The position numbers and the translations under genes are program-made. From JBKEDF01 sp047975325 (GTDB taxonomy: Bacteria; Pseudomonadota; Alphaproteobacteria; Rhodobacterales; Rhodobacteraceae), in contig JBKEDF010000003.1 of assembly GCA_047975325.1 (NCBI GenBank), positions 1 to 53,502 on the forward strand: a stretch of DNA of 53,502 bases. The letters are read 5' to 3'. A model generated the notes under the pieces. That model saw only the letters and a list, made by a program, of their open reading frames with translations, was not told the DNA's origin and did no database searches. This document shows, piece by piece, positions 24,411-33,714 of this stretch. The first letter of the stretch is position 1. Each line of letters begins with the position of its first letter.

Positions 24411-25672
24411 CTGAAACGCTGGCCGAACGTCGGACAAGGCTCATGGGGCCGAATGTGCCGACCTTCTATCGTGAACCCGTCCATATCGTGCGGGGGGAGG
24501 GTGTCTGGCTCTGGGATGCCAGGGGCAGGCGTTATCTGGATTGTTACAATAACGTGGCGCATGTGGGGCATTGCCATCCGGCGGTTGTCGGGGCGATTGC
24601 CGATCAGGCGGCACGGCTCAATACCCATACCCGGTACCATCATGAGGCGATCCTGGACTATATCGAAAGGCTGACAGGCCATTTCCGTCATGGTCTTTCG
24701 CAGGCGATCATGGTCTGTACCGGTTCGGAGGCGAATGATATCGCGCTGCGCATGGCACGTGCCGTGACGGGCAAGATTGGTGTGATTGCGACGGACGGCA
24801 CCTATCACGGCAATACCACTGCCGTTTCCGCGCTTTCTGCGCGCAAGCCGCCGATTGGGGGATATCCCCCCCATATCCGTCTTGTTCCCGCGCCGGACAG
24901 TCTGCGGCGCCCCGATCCCGATGGGCAGGCCTTCGCGGGCCATATTGCCCGCGCGATTGCAGAACTGGAGGCGGCAGGGCATGGGTTTTCGGGCATGATC
25001 CTTTGTCCGGTTTTCGCCAATGAAGGGCTGCCGGCAACGCCGCCCGGCTGGTTCGATGCTGCCGCAAAAGTAATTCGCAAGGCGGGCGGGCTGGTCCTTT
25101 GCGATGAGGTCCAGCCGGGTTTCGGTCGTGTGGGCAGTCATTTCTGGGGTCATGAGGCCACGGGATTCGCCCCCGATATTGTCAGCCTTGGCAAGCCGAT
25201 GGGCAATGGCCACCCGGTGGCAGCGGTTGTGACCCGGCCCGATATCATGGCGGCCTTCCGCAATGCCTTTGGCTATTTCAACACCTTTGGTGGCAATCCG
25301 GTTTCCGCTGCCGCGGCAATGGCAACGCTACGTGTGATCGAGGAGGAAAGCTTGCGTGAAAAAGCCGCCGCAACCTCCGCCTATCTGCTGGAACGGCTGC
25401 GGGCGCTACGCCATCCGCTATTGGCGGATGTGCGGTCGGCGGGGCTGTTCTTCGGGCTTGAATTCGTGCTGGACGGTGATTTTAAACCGGCCACGGGTTT
25501 TGTTGCCGATCTGGTGGAAAACATGGTTGGGCGTGGCTTTTTGATCAATCGGATCGGGGCTGCGGATAATATCCTCAAGATCCGCCCACCCTTGCCCTTT
25601 GGGGTGGAGGAAGCCGATCTTCTGGCAGATGCGCTGGAGGCCGCGCTTGTCGAAATGCCGGTGGCGGCATGA
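24407..25672 (+). CDS. Class-III PLP enzyme, phospho-lyase-like (ETNPPL/PHYKPL type)
   Basis: Class-III aminotransferase-fold protein of 421 residues. PLP lysine is Lys263 in SLGKPMGNGHP; other marks are CTGSEANDIALRMAR, LCDEVQPGFGRVG and YFNTFGGNPVS. The N-terminal CYNNVAHVGHCHP and the overall pattern match eukaryotic ethanolamine-phosphate phospho-lyase and 5-phosphohydroxy-L-lysine phospho-lyase, which eliminate phosphate and ammonia rather than transaminate. The next gene, overlapping by 4 bp, encodes a small-molecule kinase, the expected partner that makes the phosphorylated amine. Substrate (hydroxylysine, ethanolamine or another amino alcohol) is unresolved. Confidence 0.82.
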   Translation: MTETLAERRTRLMGPNVPTFYREPVHIVRGEGVWLWDARGRRYLDCYNNVAHVGHCHPAVVGAIADQAARLNTHTRYHHEAILDYIERLTGHFRHGLSQAIMVCTGSEANDIALRMARAVTGKIGVIATDGTYHGNTTAVSALSARKPPIGGYPPHIRLVPAPDSLRRPDPDGQAFAGHIARAIAELEAAGHGFSGMILCPVFANEGLPATPPGWFDAAAKVIRKAGGLVLCDEVQPGFGRVGSHFWGHEATGFAPDIVSLGKPMGNGHPVAAVVTRPDIMAAFRNAFGYFNTFGGNPVSAAAAMATLRVIEEESLREKAAATSAYLLERLRALRHPLLADVRSAGLFFGLEFVLDGDFKPATGFVADLVENMVGRGFLINRIGAADNILKIRPPLPFGVEEADLLADALEAALVEMPVAA

Positions 25673-26610
25673 GCGTCGAGATACAGGCGAAGGAGGCGGC
25701 GGCGCATTGGGGCGGAAAGCCCCTGACGCTGATCCGCAACCGTGAAAATGCCGTTTTTCGCATGGCAATGCCGGATGGCACCGTCGCGGCATTGCGCCTG
25801 CATCGGGAAGGTTATCAGCAGCAAACCGCGATCCGGTCGGAACTCTGGTGGTGTACTGAACTGGCGGGCGCCGGCCTGCCGGTTCCGCGCCCGTTGCCCG
25901 CAAGGGATGGGGAACCGCTTGTCCGGCTTGGCTCCGGGCGTCTTGCCTCGGTGGTGGAATGGCTCCCGGGGGAGCCGCTGGGGGATGGCACCGTTCCCTT
26001 TGATGATGGGGTGGAGGTGCAAATCCGCAGATATCGCGCCTTGGGGGAGTTGCTTGCCCGGGTCCATGTGGCGACGGATGCGATGACCTTGCCTGCAAGT
26101 TTCGACCGGCCAAGCTGGGATATCGATGGCTTGACCGGGCAGACACCTTTCTGGGGCCGGTTCTGGGACCATCCCGCCCTGAATGCGGCTGAGGCCGCGC
26201 GTTTCGGGGAATTGCGCGGTGAATTGCGCCGCCACCTGACAACAGCACTGGCAAAGGAGGCTCTGGTTCCGATCCATGCCGATGCCCTGCGTGAAAATGT
26301 GCTGGTTGCGGGGGATCATGTTTCGCTCATTGATTTTGATGATTGTGGTATGGGCTATCGCCTTTATGATTTGGGAACCGCCCTGTCGCAGAACCTTTAT
26401 GAACCGGAATTTCCGGCCATTCGCGATGCCCTGATCGAAGGCTATGGCATGATCCGCCCTGCCGATCCGGCATTGGTGGATTTGTTTACGCTGGCGCGTA
26501 CCTGTGCTTCGGTTGGCTGGACCATGCCGCGCCTTGCGCCGGAAGATCCGGTGAACCGCAAACATATAGACAGGGCACTTTATTGCGCAGAGCGGGTTCT
26601 GGGCGGATGA
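25669..26610 (+). CDS. APH-family small-molecule kinase
   Basis: Aminoglycoside-phosphotransferase-fold kinase of 313 residues. Catalytic loop His203-x-Asp205 with Asn210 (IHADALRENV) and the metal-binding IDFDDCG (Asp222) are intact. Related kinases act on hydroxylysine (HYKK), choline/ethanolamine and homoserine. Tight coupling behind a phospho-lyase-like gene suggests it phosphorylates the hydroxyl of an amino alcohol that the lyase then eliminates. An antibiotic-resistance role is unlikely given this context. The stop overlaps the NUDIX gene. Confidence 0.8.
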   Translation: MSVEIQAKEAAAHWGGKPLTLIRNRENAVFRMAMPDGTVAALRLHREGYQQQTAIRSELWWCTELAGAGLPVPRPLPARDGEPLVRLGSGRLASVVEWLPGEPLGDGTVPFDDGVEVQIRRYRALGELLARVHVATDAMTLPASFDRPSWDIDGLTGQTPFWGRFWDHPALNAAEAARFGELRGELRRHLTTALAKEALVPIHADALRENVLVAGDHVSLIDFDDCGMGYRLYDLGTALSQNLYEPEFPAIRDALIEGYGMIRPADPALVDLFTLARTCASVGWTMPRLAPEDPVNRKHIDRALYCAERVLGG

Positions 26611-27065
26611 GCAACCCCCTTGCCTTGCTGGGTTCCCTGTTTCGTCGCCCGCCGCTTTTGCAGGTGGCGGCCCTCTGCCTGCGGCACCACGAGGCGGAGG
26701 AGGGCAGGATTGCCGAGGTTCTTTTGGTCAGGAGCCTCGACAGCGATCGCTGGATCGTACCGAAGGGCTGGCCCATGGATGACAAGAGCCTGTATGCCGC
26801 AGCGGCCATCGAGGCCTGGGAAGAAGCCGGCGTGACCGGCAAGATCAGCGAGGAGGAACTGGGTACTTTTCGTTATACGAAACGCCGCAAGGGTGGGTTG
26901 GCGGAACCTTGTGAGGCGCATCTTTTTCGGCTGGATGTCACGCGGGAGGCTGAAACCTATCCCGAAGCGACGCTCCGGGAACGCCGTTGGTTCAACCCGC
27001 AAAAGGCCGCGCGAAAGGTCAGGAATGATGAATTGGCGGCCTTGATCCTGTGCCATGCGGGCTGA
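26607..27065 (+). CDS. NUDIX hydrolase
   Basis: Protein of 152 residues. Nudix box spans PKGWPMDDKSLYAAAA to IEAWEEAGV; the catalytic EAWEEAGV core is intact, while the first box Glu is Lys and the Arg is Ile, a pattern seen in the alphaproteobacterial PKGWP subgroup related to diphosphoinositol/dinucleotide polyphosphate hydrolases. Start at 26607 overlaps the kinase stop (ATGA). Whether it serves the kinase/lyase pair or is general housecleaning is unknown. Confidence 0.85.
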   Translation: MSNPLALLGSLFRRPPLLQVAALCLRHHEAEEGRIAEVLLVRSLDSDRWIVPKGWPMDDKSLYAAAAIEAWEEAGVTGKISEEELGTFRYTKRRKGGLAEPCEAHLFRLDVTREAETYPEATLRERRWFNPQKAARKVRNDELAALILCHAG

Positions 27066-27149
27066 TTTGCGGGGAAATTCCGTTGTCCTGCGGATGAAAA
27101 CAGGCTACCCCGCCAAGCATTGCAACGGTTTCACAAGGGACCGCATCTG

Positions 27150-28619
27150 ATGGCACAGACCCCGATCAACCACTGGAAGGCGCTGGACAAGGATCTGGGC
27201 CGGATTTCCCGGCTGGAACTTGCGACGCAATATATATCGCGCGGGTTGGTCGCGCCGGGGCTGGGTCTGGCATTCATTGCTTTTGTTGCGATTTCGGCGG
27301 CGGTGTTTTCGGGGGGCTCGCCGGATCGGCTGATCGTGATCGCGGCTGCGGCTTTCGGGGCCTATATGGCGCTTAATATCGGTGCGAATGATGTGGCCAA
27401 TAACATGGGTCCGGCGGTGGGGGCGAATGCGCTTTCGCTGGGTGGGGCCATTGCCATTGCTGCGGTTTTTGAAACCGCAGGCGCGCTGATTGCCGGCGGT
27501 GAGGTGGTCAGCACGATTTCCAAGGGCATCGTGCAGCCTGAAAGCCTGACGGATCGAAGCATCTTTATCTGGGCTATGATGGCTGCGCTGATTGCTGCCG
27601 CGCTCTGGATCAACCTGGCCACCTGGATTGGTGCACCGGTATCCACCACGCATTCGGTTGTCGGCGGTGTGATGGGGGCGGGGGTTGCGGCGGCGGGACT
27701 TGGCGCTGTGAATTGGCCCACCATGAGCCAGATTGCGGCAAGCTGGGTGATTTCCCCCATGATGGGCGGGGTGATTGCGGCGATATTCCTGGCCTTCATC
27801 AAGGCGCGGGTTGAAGATGCCGAGGACAAGATTGGCGCCGCACGGCGCTGGGTGCCGATCCTGATCGGGATCATGGCAGGGGCCTTTTCGGCCTATCTGG
27901 CGCTGAAGGGGCTTTCAAAAGTGGTAAAGGTGCCGCTGCCGACCGCCATTATGTTGGGTGCCGGGCTGGGGCTGGCTGGCTGGCTCATGGCCATCCCCCT
28001 GATCCGCCGTCAGTCCGAGGGGCTGGAAAACCGGAAAAAATCCCTCAAGAAACTCTTTGGTTTGCCGCTGGTCGTTTCTGCGGCGCTGCTTTCCTTTGCC
28101 CATGGGGCCAATGATGTTGCCAATGCGGTGGGGCCCCTGGCGGCCATTGTACATGCGATCCAGGATGGCAGCGTGGATGCCAGCGTGACCATTCCGCTTT
28201 GGGTGATGGTTGTGGGCGCGGCGGGGATTTCCTTTGGACTGATCCTTTTTGGCCCGAAACTGATCCGCATGGTCGGAAGCGAGATTACCAAGCTCAACCC
28301 GGTTCGTGCCTTTTGCGTGGCGCTTTCAGCGGCGCTGACAGTGATCCTTGCAAGTGCGCTCGGCCTGCCCGTGTCTTCCACCCATATTGCGGTAGGTGCG
28401 ATATTCGGCGTCGGGTTTTATCGTGAATGGCAGGCTGAACGTCGCGCCAGGCTTATCGGCATGCAGAAAGGCAAACAGATTGCCCCTGAAGAACGCCGTC
28501 GTCGCAAGCTTGTCCGTCGATCACATTTCTTGACAATTGCCGCCGCCTGGGTGGTGACGGTTCCGGCCGCCGCGGTGCTTGCAGGGGGTATATTCCTTGT
28601 TCTGGAAAACCTGCTCTGA
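27150..28619 (+). CDS. pit: PiT-family inorganic phosphate transporter
   Basis: Integral membrane protein of 489 residues with the duplicated PiT signature, GANDVANNMGPAVGA in the first half and GANDVANAVGPLAAI in the second, each near a hydrophobic repeat. Imports metal-phosphate with protons or sodium. AAGGGA precedes the ATG at 27150; a TTG 30 bases earlier is less likely. The region between halves (ARVEDAEDKIGAARRW) is cytoplasmic. Lies 84 bp after the NUDIX gene on the same strand; phosphate released by the upstream lyase is not a need for an importer, so the link may be only positional. Confidence 0.92.
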   Translation: MAQTPINHWKALDKDLGRISRLELATQYISRGLVAPGLGLAFIAFVAISAAVFSGGSPDRLIVIAAAAFGAYMALNIGANDVANNMGPAVGANALSLGGAIAIAAVFETAGALIAGGEVVSTISKGIVQPESLTDRSIFIWAMMAALIAAALWINLATWIGAPVSTTHSVVGGVMGAGVAAAGLGAVNWPTMSQIAASWVISPMMGGVIAAIFLAFIKARVEDAEDKIGAARRWVPILIGIMAGAFSAYLALKGLSKVVKVPLPTAIMLGAGLGLAGWLMAIPLIRRQSEGLENRKKSLKKLFGLPLVVSAALLSFAHGANDVANAVGPLAAIVHAIQDGSVDASVTIPLWVMVVGAAGISFGLILFGPKLIRMVGSEITKLNPVRAFCVALSAALTVILASALGLPVSSTHIAVGAIFGVGFYREWQAERRARLIGMQKGKQIAPEERRRRKLVRRSHFLTIAAAWVVTVPAAAVLAGGIFLVLENLL

Positions 28620-28908
28620 CCCGGCTTTGTTCCCGTGACCCAAGGTTGTGACCTGCCGAATGACCGGGTGCCGTGAGCAAACCTATCCGTTCGGATATAT
28701 CCACCCTATCCCATATTACAGCCTGCTTATTCTTATGGGTCTGATAAGTTGTCAACCATGCTCTGGTATGGCCTGAATTCTGCTTTATCCAGAAAAAAGG
28801 CGAATTGAGAAGGTAAAACGGCTATTATCCCAAATAACTATGCCGACAGTGAAGGTTGATACCTATGGACCTTGCCAGAAACAGATTTTCCATCCCTGAA
28901 ACCGGACC

Positions 28909-31900
28909 ATGTTGAAAGATCCCACATCCTTTGAAGCCGCACAGGTTTCCCGTAGCCGCTATGAGCGCGAAAGGCGTGCGCGCAAGCGGGCCGAGACACT
29001 TCTTGAAAAGAAGGAAGCGGAGCTTTCCGAGGCCAATCTCAGGATTGCCTATGAAGCAAGGGAGGCGCAGAGCGCCTTTTCGCGGCTCACCCGCATGCAG
29101 GGTGAGATGGTCGGGATCCTCGATGCGCTCCTGGCGGCCAATCTGCGGGAGGCGAATGCCGCCATCGCCGATGCGCTGAAGCGTACTGGCAAGATGATAG
29201 AGGTGGACCGGATCTGCGTCTTCCAGATCCCCAGCAAGGGTGATGTCATGAGCAGCACCCACGAATGGTGTGCACCGGGGGTGCCGACGATCATGTCGTT
29301 GCTTCAGGACCTGCCACGCGAAGGTTTTGAACATCGTTTCCGGGATTTTGAGATGGGCAGGGATATCTGGGTGCCAGATGTCTCCGCGCTCGAAGATGAC
29401 ACCATTGAAAAGAATCTGCTGCAAGGGGAGGGGATACAGTCAATGGTCGCCATTCCGATGCTGCAGGATGGTGTCTTGCACGGTTTCATCAGTTTTGAGG
29501 CGGTGCAGTTGCAGCGGAGTTTCCTGCCGGGTGAGGTGCATCTGATCCGTTCCATCGTCAAGGTGATCGGTTCGATCCTGTGCCGCCGCGACGTCGAAGC
29601 CCGGCTGAATGCCGCCCATGCCGAACGGCGGGAACAGAGCCGCCGGCTGCAGGCGGTGCTCGCGGCAATGCCGGACCTTGTGCTGGAAGTCAGTCCCGAA
29701 GGCCGCTTCATTACATGGCATTCGGGATCGATCATCTTTCCGCGGACGCTTTCGGAGGCGTTCAAGGGGCGTCTGCTGGAAGAGGTGCTGCCACCCCATA
29801 TTGCAGCCGAAGGGCGCAGGGCGATGGCCGATCTGCAACGCCATGGCAGTTTTGGCGACAGCCTTATCCCCTTTGACCTTGGGGATGGGCTGCACTGGTT
29901 CCAGCTTTCTGCGGCAATGATTGCGGAGGCGGGTTATCTTTTCGTCTTGCGTGATGTGACAGAAGCGCGCGCGCAGCATATTGAAATTGAACGCCTTTCT
30001 GAGATCGCGCAAAGGACGACAAACGTGGTTGTCGTGCTGGATATCGAAGGCAACATCGAATGGGTCAACAAGGCCTTTGAGGAGATGACCGGCTGGAAAC
30101 TGAAAGATGTGCGTGGAACAAGGCCGCACAGTTTCCTGAATTCGGAACTGACCGATCCGGAAACGGACCGGCGTATCAGCAAGGCACTTGCCAGGGGGGA
30201 GGCGGTTCAGGAAGAGATCCAGTATCGGACCCGTGATGGTCGTGATTCCTGGATTTCGCTTGATGTCCAGCCATTCCACGATGAGGCGGGAGAAATCCGG
30301 AGCTTCATGGCGGTGGGCAGCGATGTGACGGAATTGCGCCTTAGGGCAGATGCCGCCCGCAAATCGGCGGAGGTGGCCGAAAGATCGCAGGCGATGCTGG
30401 AGGCGGCCGTGGACGCCCTGCAGGATGGTTTCGTGATTTTCGACAATGAGGACCGGCTGGTTATCTGCAATGATCGATACCGGGAAATCTACAGCCGGAC
30501 CGCCCCTCTCATTCAGCCTGGCGTGACCTTTGAAACCATGCTGCGCAATTGTGTTGGCAATGGCGAATATCCCGAAGCAGTCGGATGTGAAGAGGACTGG
30601 ATCGCGCAACGCATGGCCAGCCATCGATTACCCTATTTCGAAAAAGAACAGCAACGATCCGATGGCCGCTGGTTACGGGTTTTCGAAAAGGCCACATCCG
30701 ATGGTGGCCGGGTAGGGCTCAGGGTGGATATTACCGACCTCAAACAGGCCGAGGCACGTGCGGTGGCCAATCTCGCCACGGCGATGGAGGCCAGCCATGA
30801 CGGCATTGCCATCGCCGATGCCGATGGGTGTTTTGTCTATATGAATCGCAGTCATCTGGACCTGTTCGGTTTTGCGAGCGAAGCTGAGGTGATTGGCCGC
30901 CCCTGGTCAATACTTTATGCCCCGGAGGTGGCGATATGGCTTGAAATGCATGCCCTGCCTGAACTCAAGGCGACCGGTCGCTGGTCAGGGGAATTGATGG
31001 GTGTGGCCTGCGATGGATCCCCCGTGGATCAGGATATTTCCATGACCATGAAGGAGGATGGCGGTTATCTTTGCATCGTGCGTGACATGCGCCCCCGTCG
31101 CAGCGAGGTTGCGGAGCGTGACAGGCTTCGCGAGGAATTGAACATGGCGCAAAGACGTGAAGTCGTCAGCCAGATGGCGGCCGGGCTTGCCCATGATTTC
31201 AACAATCTTCTGGCAACGATTTCCGGCAATGCAACATTGATCGAAACCGCAGCTAATCCGGGCAGCCTTATGGCAATAGGGGCAACCCGTGTGCTGGCGG
31301 CCTGTGATCAGGCGACCGAACTGGTGCGGCGTATGCTTACCCTTGGGGCGCGCCAGCCCGAACCCGTCCTCCTTGACCTGCGCAAACCGGTTCAGGATGC
31401 GGCGGAGCTTTTGCGCGCCGGGCTGCGTGCACCGTTGCGGTTGCACTTGGAACTGGCCGAAGAACCAACCATTGCCCTCGCGGATCCGACCGATATCCTT
31501 CAGGTTGTGCTGAACCTTGCCATCAATGCGCGTGATGCGATGGAAGGCAGGGCGGGATATATAAATGTAACGGTGGGCGGTGCCAAACCCGATGATCTGG
31601 AAGGGCCTTTTGCCATGGGGCAGGTGGATCCAGATATCCGCTATCAGCAGATATCGATTTCGGATCAGGGCAATGGGATGGATGCTGAAACCGCCAAGAA
31701 GATATTCCAGCCCTATTTTACGACCAAGGGTGACAAGGGTACGGGGCTGGGTCTTGCCGTGGTGGCGTCCATCCTGCGTGCCAATCATGGGGCGCTGCGG
31801 CTTGAAACCGCCCCGGGGGAAGGAACGCGCTTCTGCCTTCTTTGGCCTGCTGAGGCACTGGCGCAGCAGGAAACGGTGCTTGTCGAGGCTCCTGTCCTGG

Positions 31901-32292
31901 CCAAGACAGGGCGGCTTGATGGCAAGGCGATATTGCTGGTGGATGATCAGGTTGATGTGCTTGCTGTCCTGACGGCCTTTCTGGAAAGCGCAGGCGCCGA
32001 GGTTGCTGCCACCAATGATCCGGAAGATGTGTTGGCTTCGGTACAGGAATTTCCCGATGCCTGGGATCTTCTGGTGACGGATTTCGATATGCCTGGCCTG
32101 ACAGGTGCCGAACTGGCAGAAAGGATAAGGGCCGTTGCGCCGGAACTTCCCATCGTTCTGGTCACGGCTCTGGCGGGGGTGGCAGGCCGTTCTGACGAGG
32201 CTTTCACCACCGTTATCGGTAAGCCCGTGGAACGCGAAACACTTGTTACCGCGTCGGAGGAGGCCATCGTGAAGAAACAAATCAGAGGATAG
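28909..32292 (+). CDS. Hybrid sensor histidine kinase (GAF, four PAS, receiver)
   Basis: Soluble kinase of 1127 residues with no membrane span. Approximate domains: coiled coil 15-62, GAF 75-225, PAS 245-350, 365-475, 495-610 and 620-730, histidine phospho-acceptor region with His762 in AGLAHDFNNLLA, ATPase domain about 850-965 (N box near 870, G box GTGLGLAVV), and a receiver domain 1006-1120 with Asp1058 in TDFDMPG. The PAS cascade points to an intracellular redox, ligand or light signal. No conserved haem- or flavin-binding residue is evident to me. It is followed after 5 bp by its likely output regulator. The 289 bp upstream is non-coding and contains no clear structure. Confidence 0.9.
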   Translation: MLKDPTSFEAAQVSRSRYERERRARKRAETLLEKKEAELSEANLRIAYEAREAQSAFSRLTRMQGEMVGILDALLAANLREANAAIADALKRTGKMIEVDRICVFQIPSKGDVMSSTHEWCAPGVPTIMSLLQDLPREGFEHRFRDFEMGRDIWVPDVSALEDDTIEKNLLQGEGIQSMVAIPMLQDGVLHGFISFEAVQLQRSFLPGEVHLIRSIVKVIGSILCRRDVEARLNAAHAERREQSRRLQAVLAAMPDLVLEVSPEGRFITWHSGSIIFPRTLSEAFKGRLLEEVLPPHIAAEGRRAMADLQRHGSFGDSLIPFDLGDGLHWFQLSAAMIAEAGYLFVLRDVTEARAQHIEIERLSEIAQRTTNVVVVLDIEGNIEWVNKAFEEMTGWKLKDVRGTRPHSFLNSELTDPETDRRISKALARGEAVQEEIQYRTRDGRDSWISLDVQPFHDEAGEIRSFMAVGSDVTELRLRADAARKSAEVAERSQAMLEAAVDALQDGFVIFDNEDRLVICNDRYREIYSRTAPLIQPGVTFETMLRNCVGNGEYPEAVGCEEDWIAQRMASHRLPYFEKEQQRSDGRWLRVFEKATSDGGRVGLRVDITDLKQAEARAVANLATAMEASHDGIAIADADGCFVYMNRSHLDLFGFASEAEVIGRPWSILYAPEVAIWLEMHALPELKATGRWSGELMGVACDGSPVDQDISMTMKEDGGYLCIVRDMRPRRSEVAERDRLREELNMAQRREVVSQMAAGLAHDFNNLLATISGNATLIETAANPGSLMAIGATRVLAACDQATELVRRMLTLGARQPEPVLLDLRKPVQDAAELLRAGLRAPLRLHLELAEEPTIALADPTDILQVVLNLAINARDAMEGRAGYINVTVGGAKPDDLEGPFAMGQVDPDIRYQQISISDQGNGMDAETAKKIFQPYFTTKGDKGTGLGLAVVASILRANHGALRLETAPGEGTRFCLLWPAEALAQQETVLVEAPVLAKTGRLDGKAILLVDDQVDVLAVLTAFLESAGAEVAATNDPEDVLASVQEFPDAWDLLVTDFDMPGLTGAELAERIRAVAPELPIVLVTALAGVAGRSDEAFTTVIGKPVERETLVTASEEAIVKKQIRG

Positions 32293-32297
32293 TCAGC

Positions 32298-32909
32298 ATG
32301 CGTATATTGATTGCCGATGACCATGAACTTTTGCGCGATACGCTCGATCTGTGGTTTCAACAGGAAAATATTGATGTCGCCGTGGCCCGTGACTTGCCCA
32401 TGGCACTTGCGGTGGCGGCGGAGGGCGAACCTTTTGATCTGATCCTGCTTGACTATGGCATGCCGGGAATGAACGGGTTGAACGGCCTGCGTCAGGCGCT
32501 GGCCGAGGGGCGCGGAGCACGGGTTGCGCTGATGTCGGGCATTGCACCGCGCGAAGTGGCCGAGAAGGCGCTTGAAATGGGGGCGGCGGGGTTCCTGCCC
32601 AAGACCTTGCCCGCCAAATCCCTGGTCAATGCCGTGCGCTTCATGGCGCTTGGTGAACAATATGCCCCGATTGATTTCATGACCGCCGCCCCGCAAAGCG
32701 CGGTTCCCAATGTGCTGGCAAAAAAGCTGTCACCACGCGAACTGGACGTGTTGCGCAAGCTGTGTGATGGCAAGGCCAACAAGGAAATCGCACGGGAACT
32801 CGGGATTCGCGAGCCGACCGTGAAGCTGCATATGACCTCGCTCTACCGCAAAATCGGCGCTCGCAATCGCACCCAGGCCGCAATGATCGCCAAGGAAGAA
32901 GGGCTATAG
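32298..32909 (+). CDS. NarL/LuxR-type response regulator
   Basis: Response regulator of 203 residues. Receiver: acidic pair Asp7-Asp8, phospho-acceptor Asp52 (LLDYGMPG) and Lys in FLPKTLP. C-terminal LuxR helix-turn-helix about 138-200 (LSPRELDVLRKLCDGKANKEIARELGI). Starts 5 bp after the hybrid kinase with which it should form a phosphorelay; since the kinase ends in a receiver, a separate Hpt protein may be needed or the kinase may phosphorylate this protein directly. Confidence 0.92.
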   Translation: MRILIADDHELLRDTLDLWFQQENIDVAVARDLPMALAVAAEGEPFDLILLDYGMPGMNGLNGLRQALAEGRGARVALMSGIAPREVAEKALEMGAAGFLPKTLPAKSLVNAVRFMALGEQYAPIDFMTAAPQSAVPNVLAKKLSPRELDVLRKLCDGKANKEIARELGIREPTVKLHMTSLYRKIGARNRTQAAMIAKEEGL

Positions 32910-32910
32910 G

Positions 32911-32953
32911 GCATGTCGAAAAGCGGGCACCGGTCTTGTGCTTTTGAACATGC
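32911..32953. repeat. REP-like inverted repeat between convergent genes
   Basis: Arms GCATGTCGAAAAGC (32911-32924) and its near complement at 32940-32953 match at 12 of 14 positions, with an ACCGGT palindrome in the loop. The pattern recalls the dispersed intergenic hairpins with ACCGG cores of rhizobia and other alphaproteobacteria. Only one copy is in this window. Confidence 0.55.
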
Positions 32954-32956
32954 GAA

Positions 32957-32978
32957 ATCAAAAGGCTAGGGCATAGCC
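32957..32978 (-). terminator. Probable terminator of the lexA unit
   Basis: Downstream of the lexA stop on the minus strand, GGCTA-TGCCC-TAGCC forms a 5-bp stem directly followed by TTTTGATTT. Short stem, so moderate confidence. Confidence 0.5.
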
Positions 32979-32995
32979 CGTGAATACGATGTGTC

Positions 32996-33682
32996 CTAGT
33001 AGGAACGGATCAGGCCGACCAGCCGCCCTTGTACCTTGACCTGATGGGCGGGCAGGATCCGGGTTTCGTAGGCGGGGTTCGCGGCTTCCAGCAGGATCAT
33101 GCCTTCGCGGCGGCGAAAACGTTTCAGCGTTGCCTCCTGATCATCGACCAGGGCAACGACGATATCGCCATTTTCTGCAGTACTCTGTTCGCAGATGACG
33201 ACGATATCGCCGTCATTGATTCCCGCCTCGATCATCGAATCTCCACGAACCTCCAGCGCATAATGCTGTCCCCTGCCCGAAAGCATCGTGCCGGGAACGG
33301 CAACATGATGGGAAATGTCCTGAATTGCCTCGATCGGGACGCCAGCGGCGATCCGCCCCATCACGGGAACCTCCTGGGCATGAATCGGTGTGACCTGTTG
33401 CGCACCACGCGGTTGCGGGCTGCGGTCGCCTTCGATGACGCGGGGGGTGAACCCCGGGCGTTCCATGGCCTCGGGTAGTTTCACGATTTCAAGGGCACGG
33501 GCGCGATGCGCCAGCCTGCGAATGAAGCCACGTTCCTCAAGTGCCGTGATCAGCCGATGGATCCCGGATTTCGATTTCAGGTCCAGCGCTTCCTTCATTT
33601 CATCGAAGGAAGGGGGAATACCTTCCGCAGCCATGCGATCGCGAATAAATTCCAGCAGTTCCATTTGTTTGCGTGTCAGCAT
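32996..33682 (-). CDS. lexA: LexA repressor (SOS regulator)
   Basis: LexA of 228 residues. Winged-helix DNA-binding domain at the N-terminus (MLTRKQMELLEFI, PPSFDEMKEALDLKSKSGIHRLI), Ala-Gly self-cleavage site in GRIAAGVPIEA, and the Ser/Lys dyad in RGDSMIEAG and EATLKRFRR. Represses DNA-damage genes until RecA-stimulated self-cleavage. GGAGG precedes the start. It follows moeA on the same strand with 81 bp between, and this space holds its own LexA boxes, indicating autoregulation apart from any read-through. Confidence 0.96.
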   Translation of the reverse strand: MLTRKQMELLEFIRDRMAAEGIPPSFDEMKEALDLKSKSGIHRLITALEERGFIRRLAHRARALEIVKLPEAMERPGFTPRVIEGDRSPQPRGAQQVTPIHAQEVPVMGRIAAGVPIEAIQDISHHVAVPGTMLSGRGQHYALEVRGDSMIEAGINDGDIVVICEQSTAENGDIVVALVDDQEATLKRFRRREGMILLEAANPAYETRILPAHQVKVQGRLVGLIRSY

Positions 33683-33714
33683 GAAAATCCTCCGGCCCGC
33701 AATCAGATCATTGG

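Noticed and set aside
25669..26610. Aminoglycoside resistance phosphotransferase
   Set aside because: Only the kinase fold is shared; coupling to a phospho-lyase-like gene and lack of mobile elements argue for metabolism.
30985..32280. 431-codon frame antisense to the histidine kinase
   Set aside because: Shadow of the kinase and receiver domains, without recognisable features.
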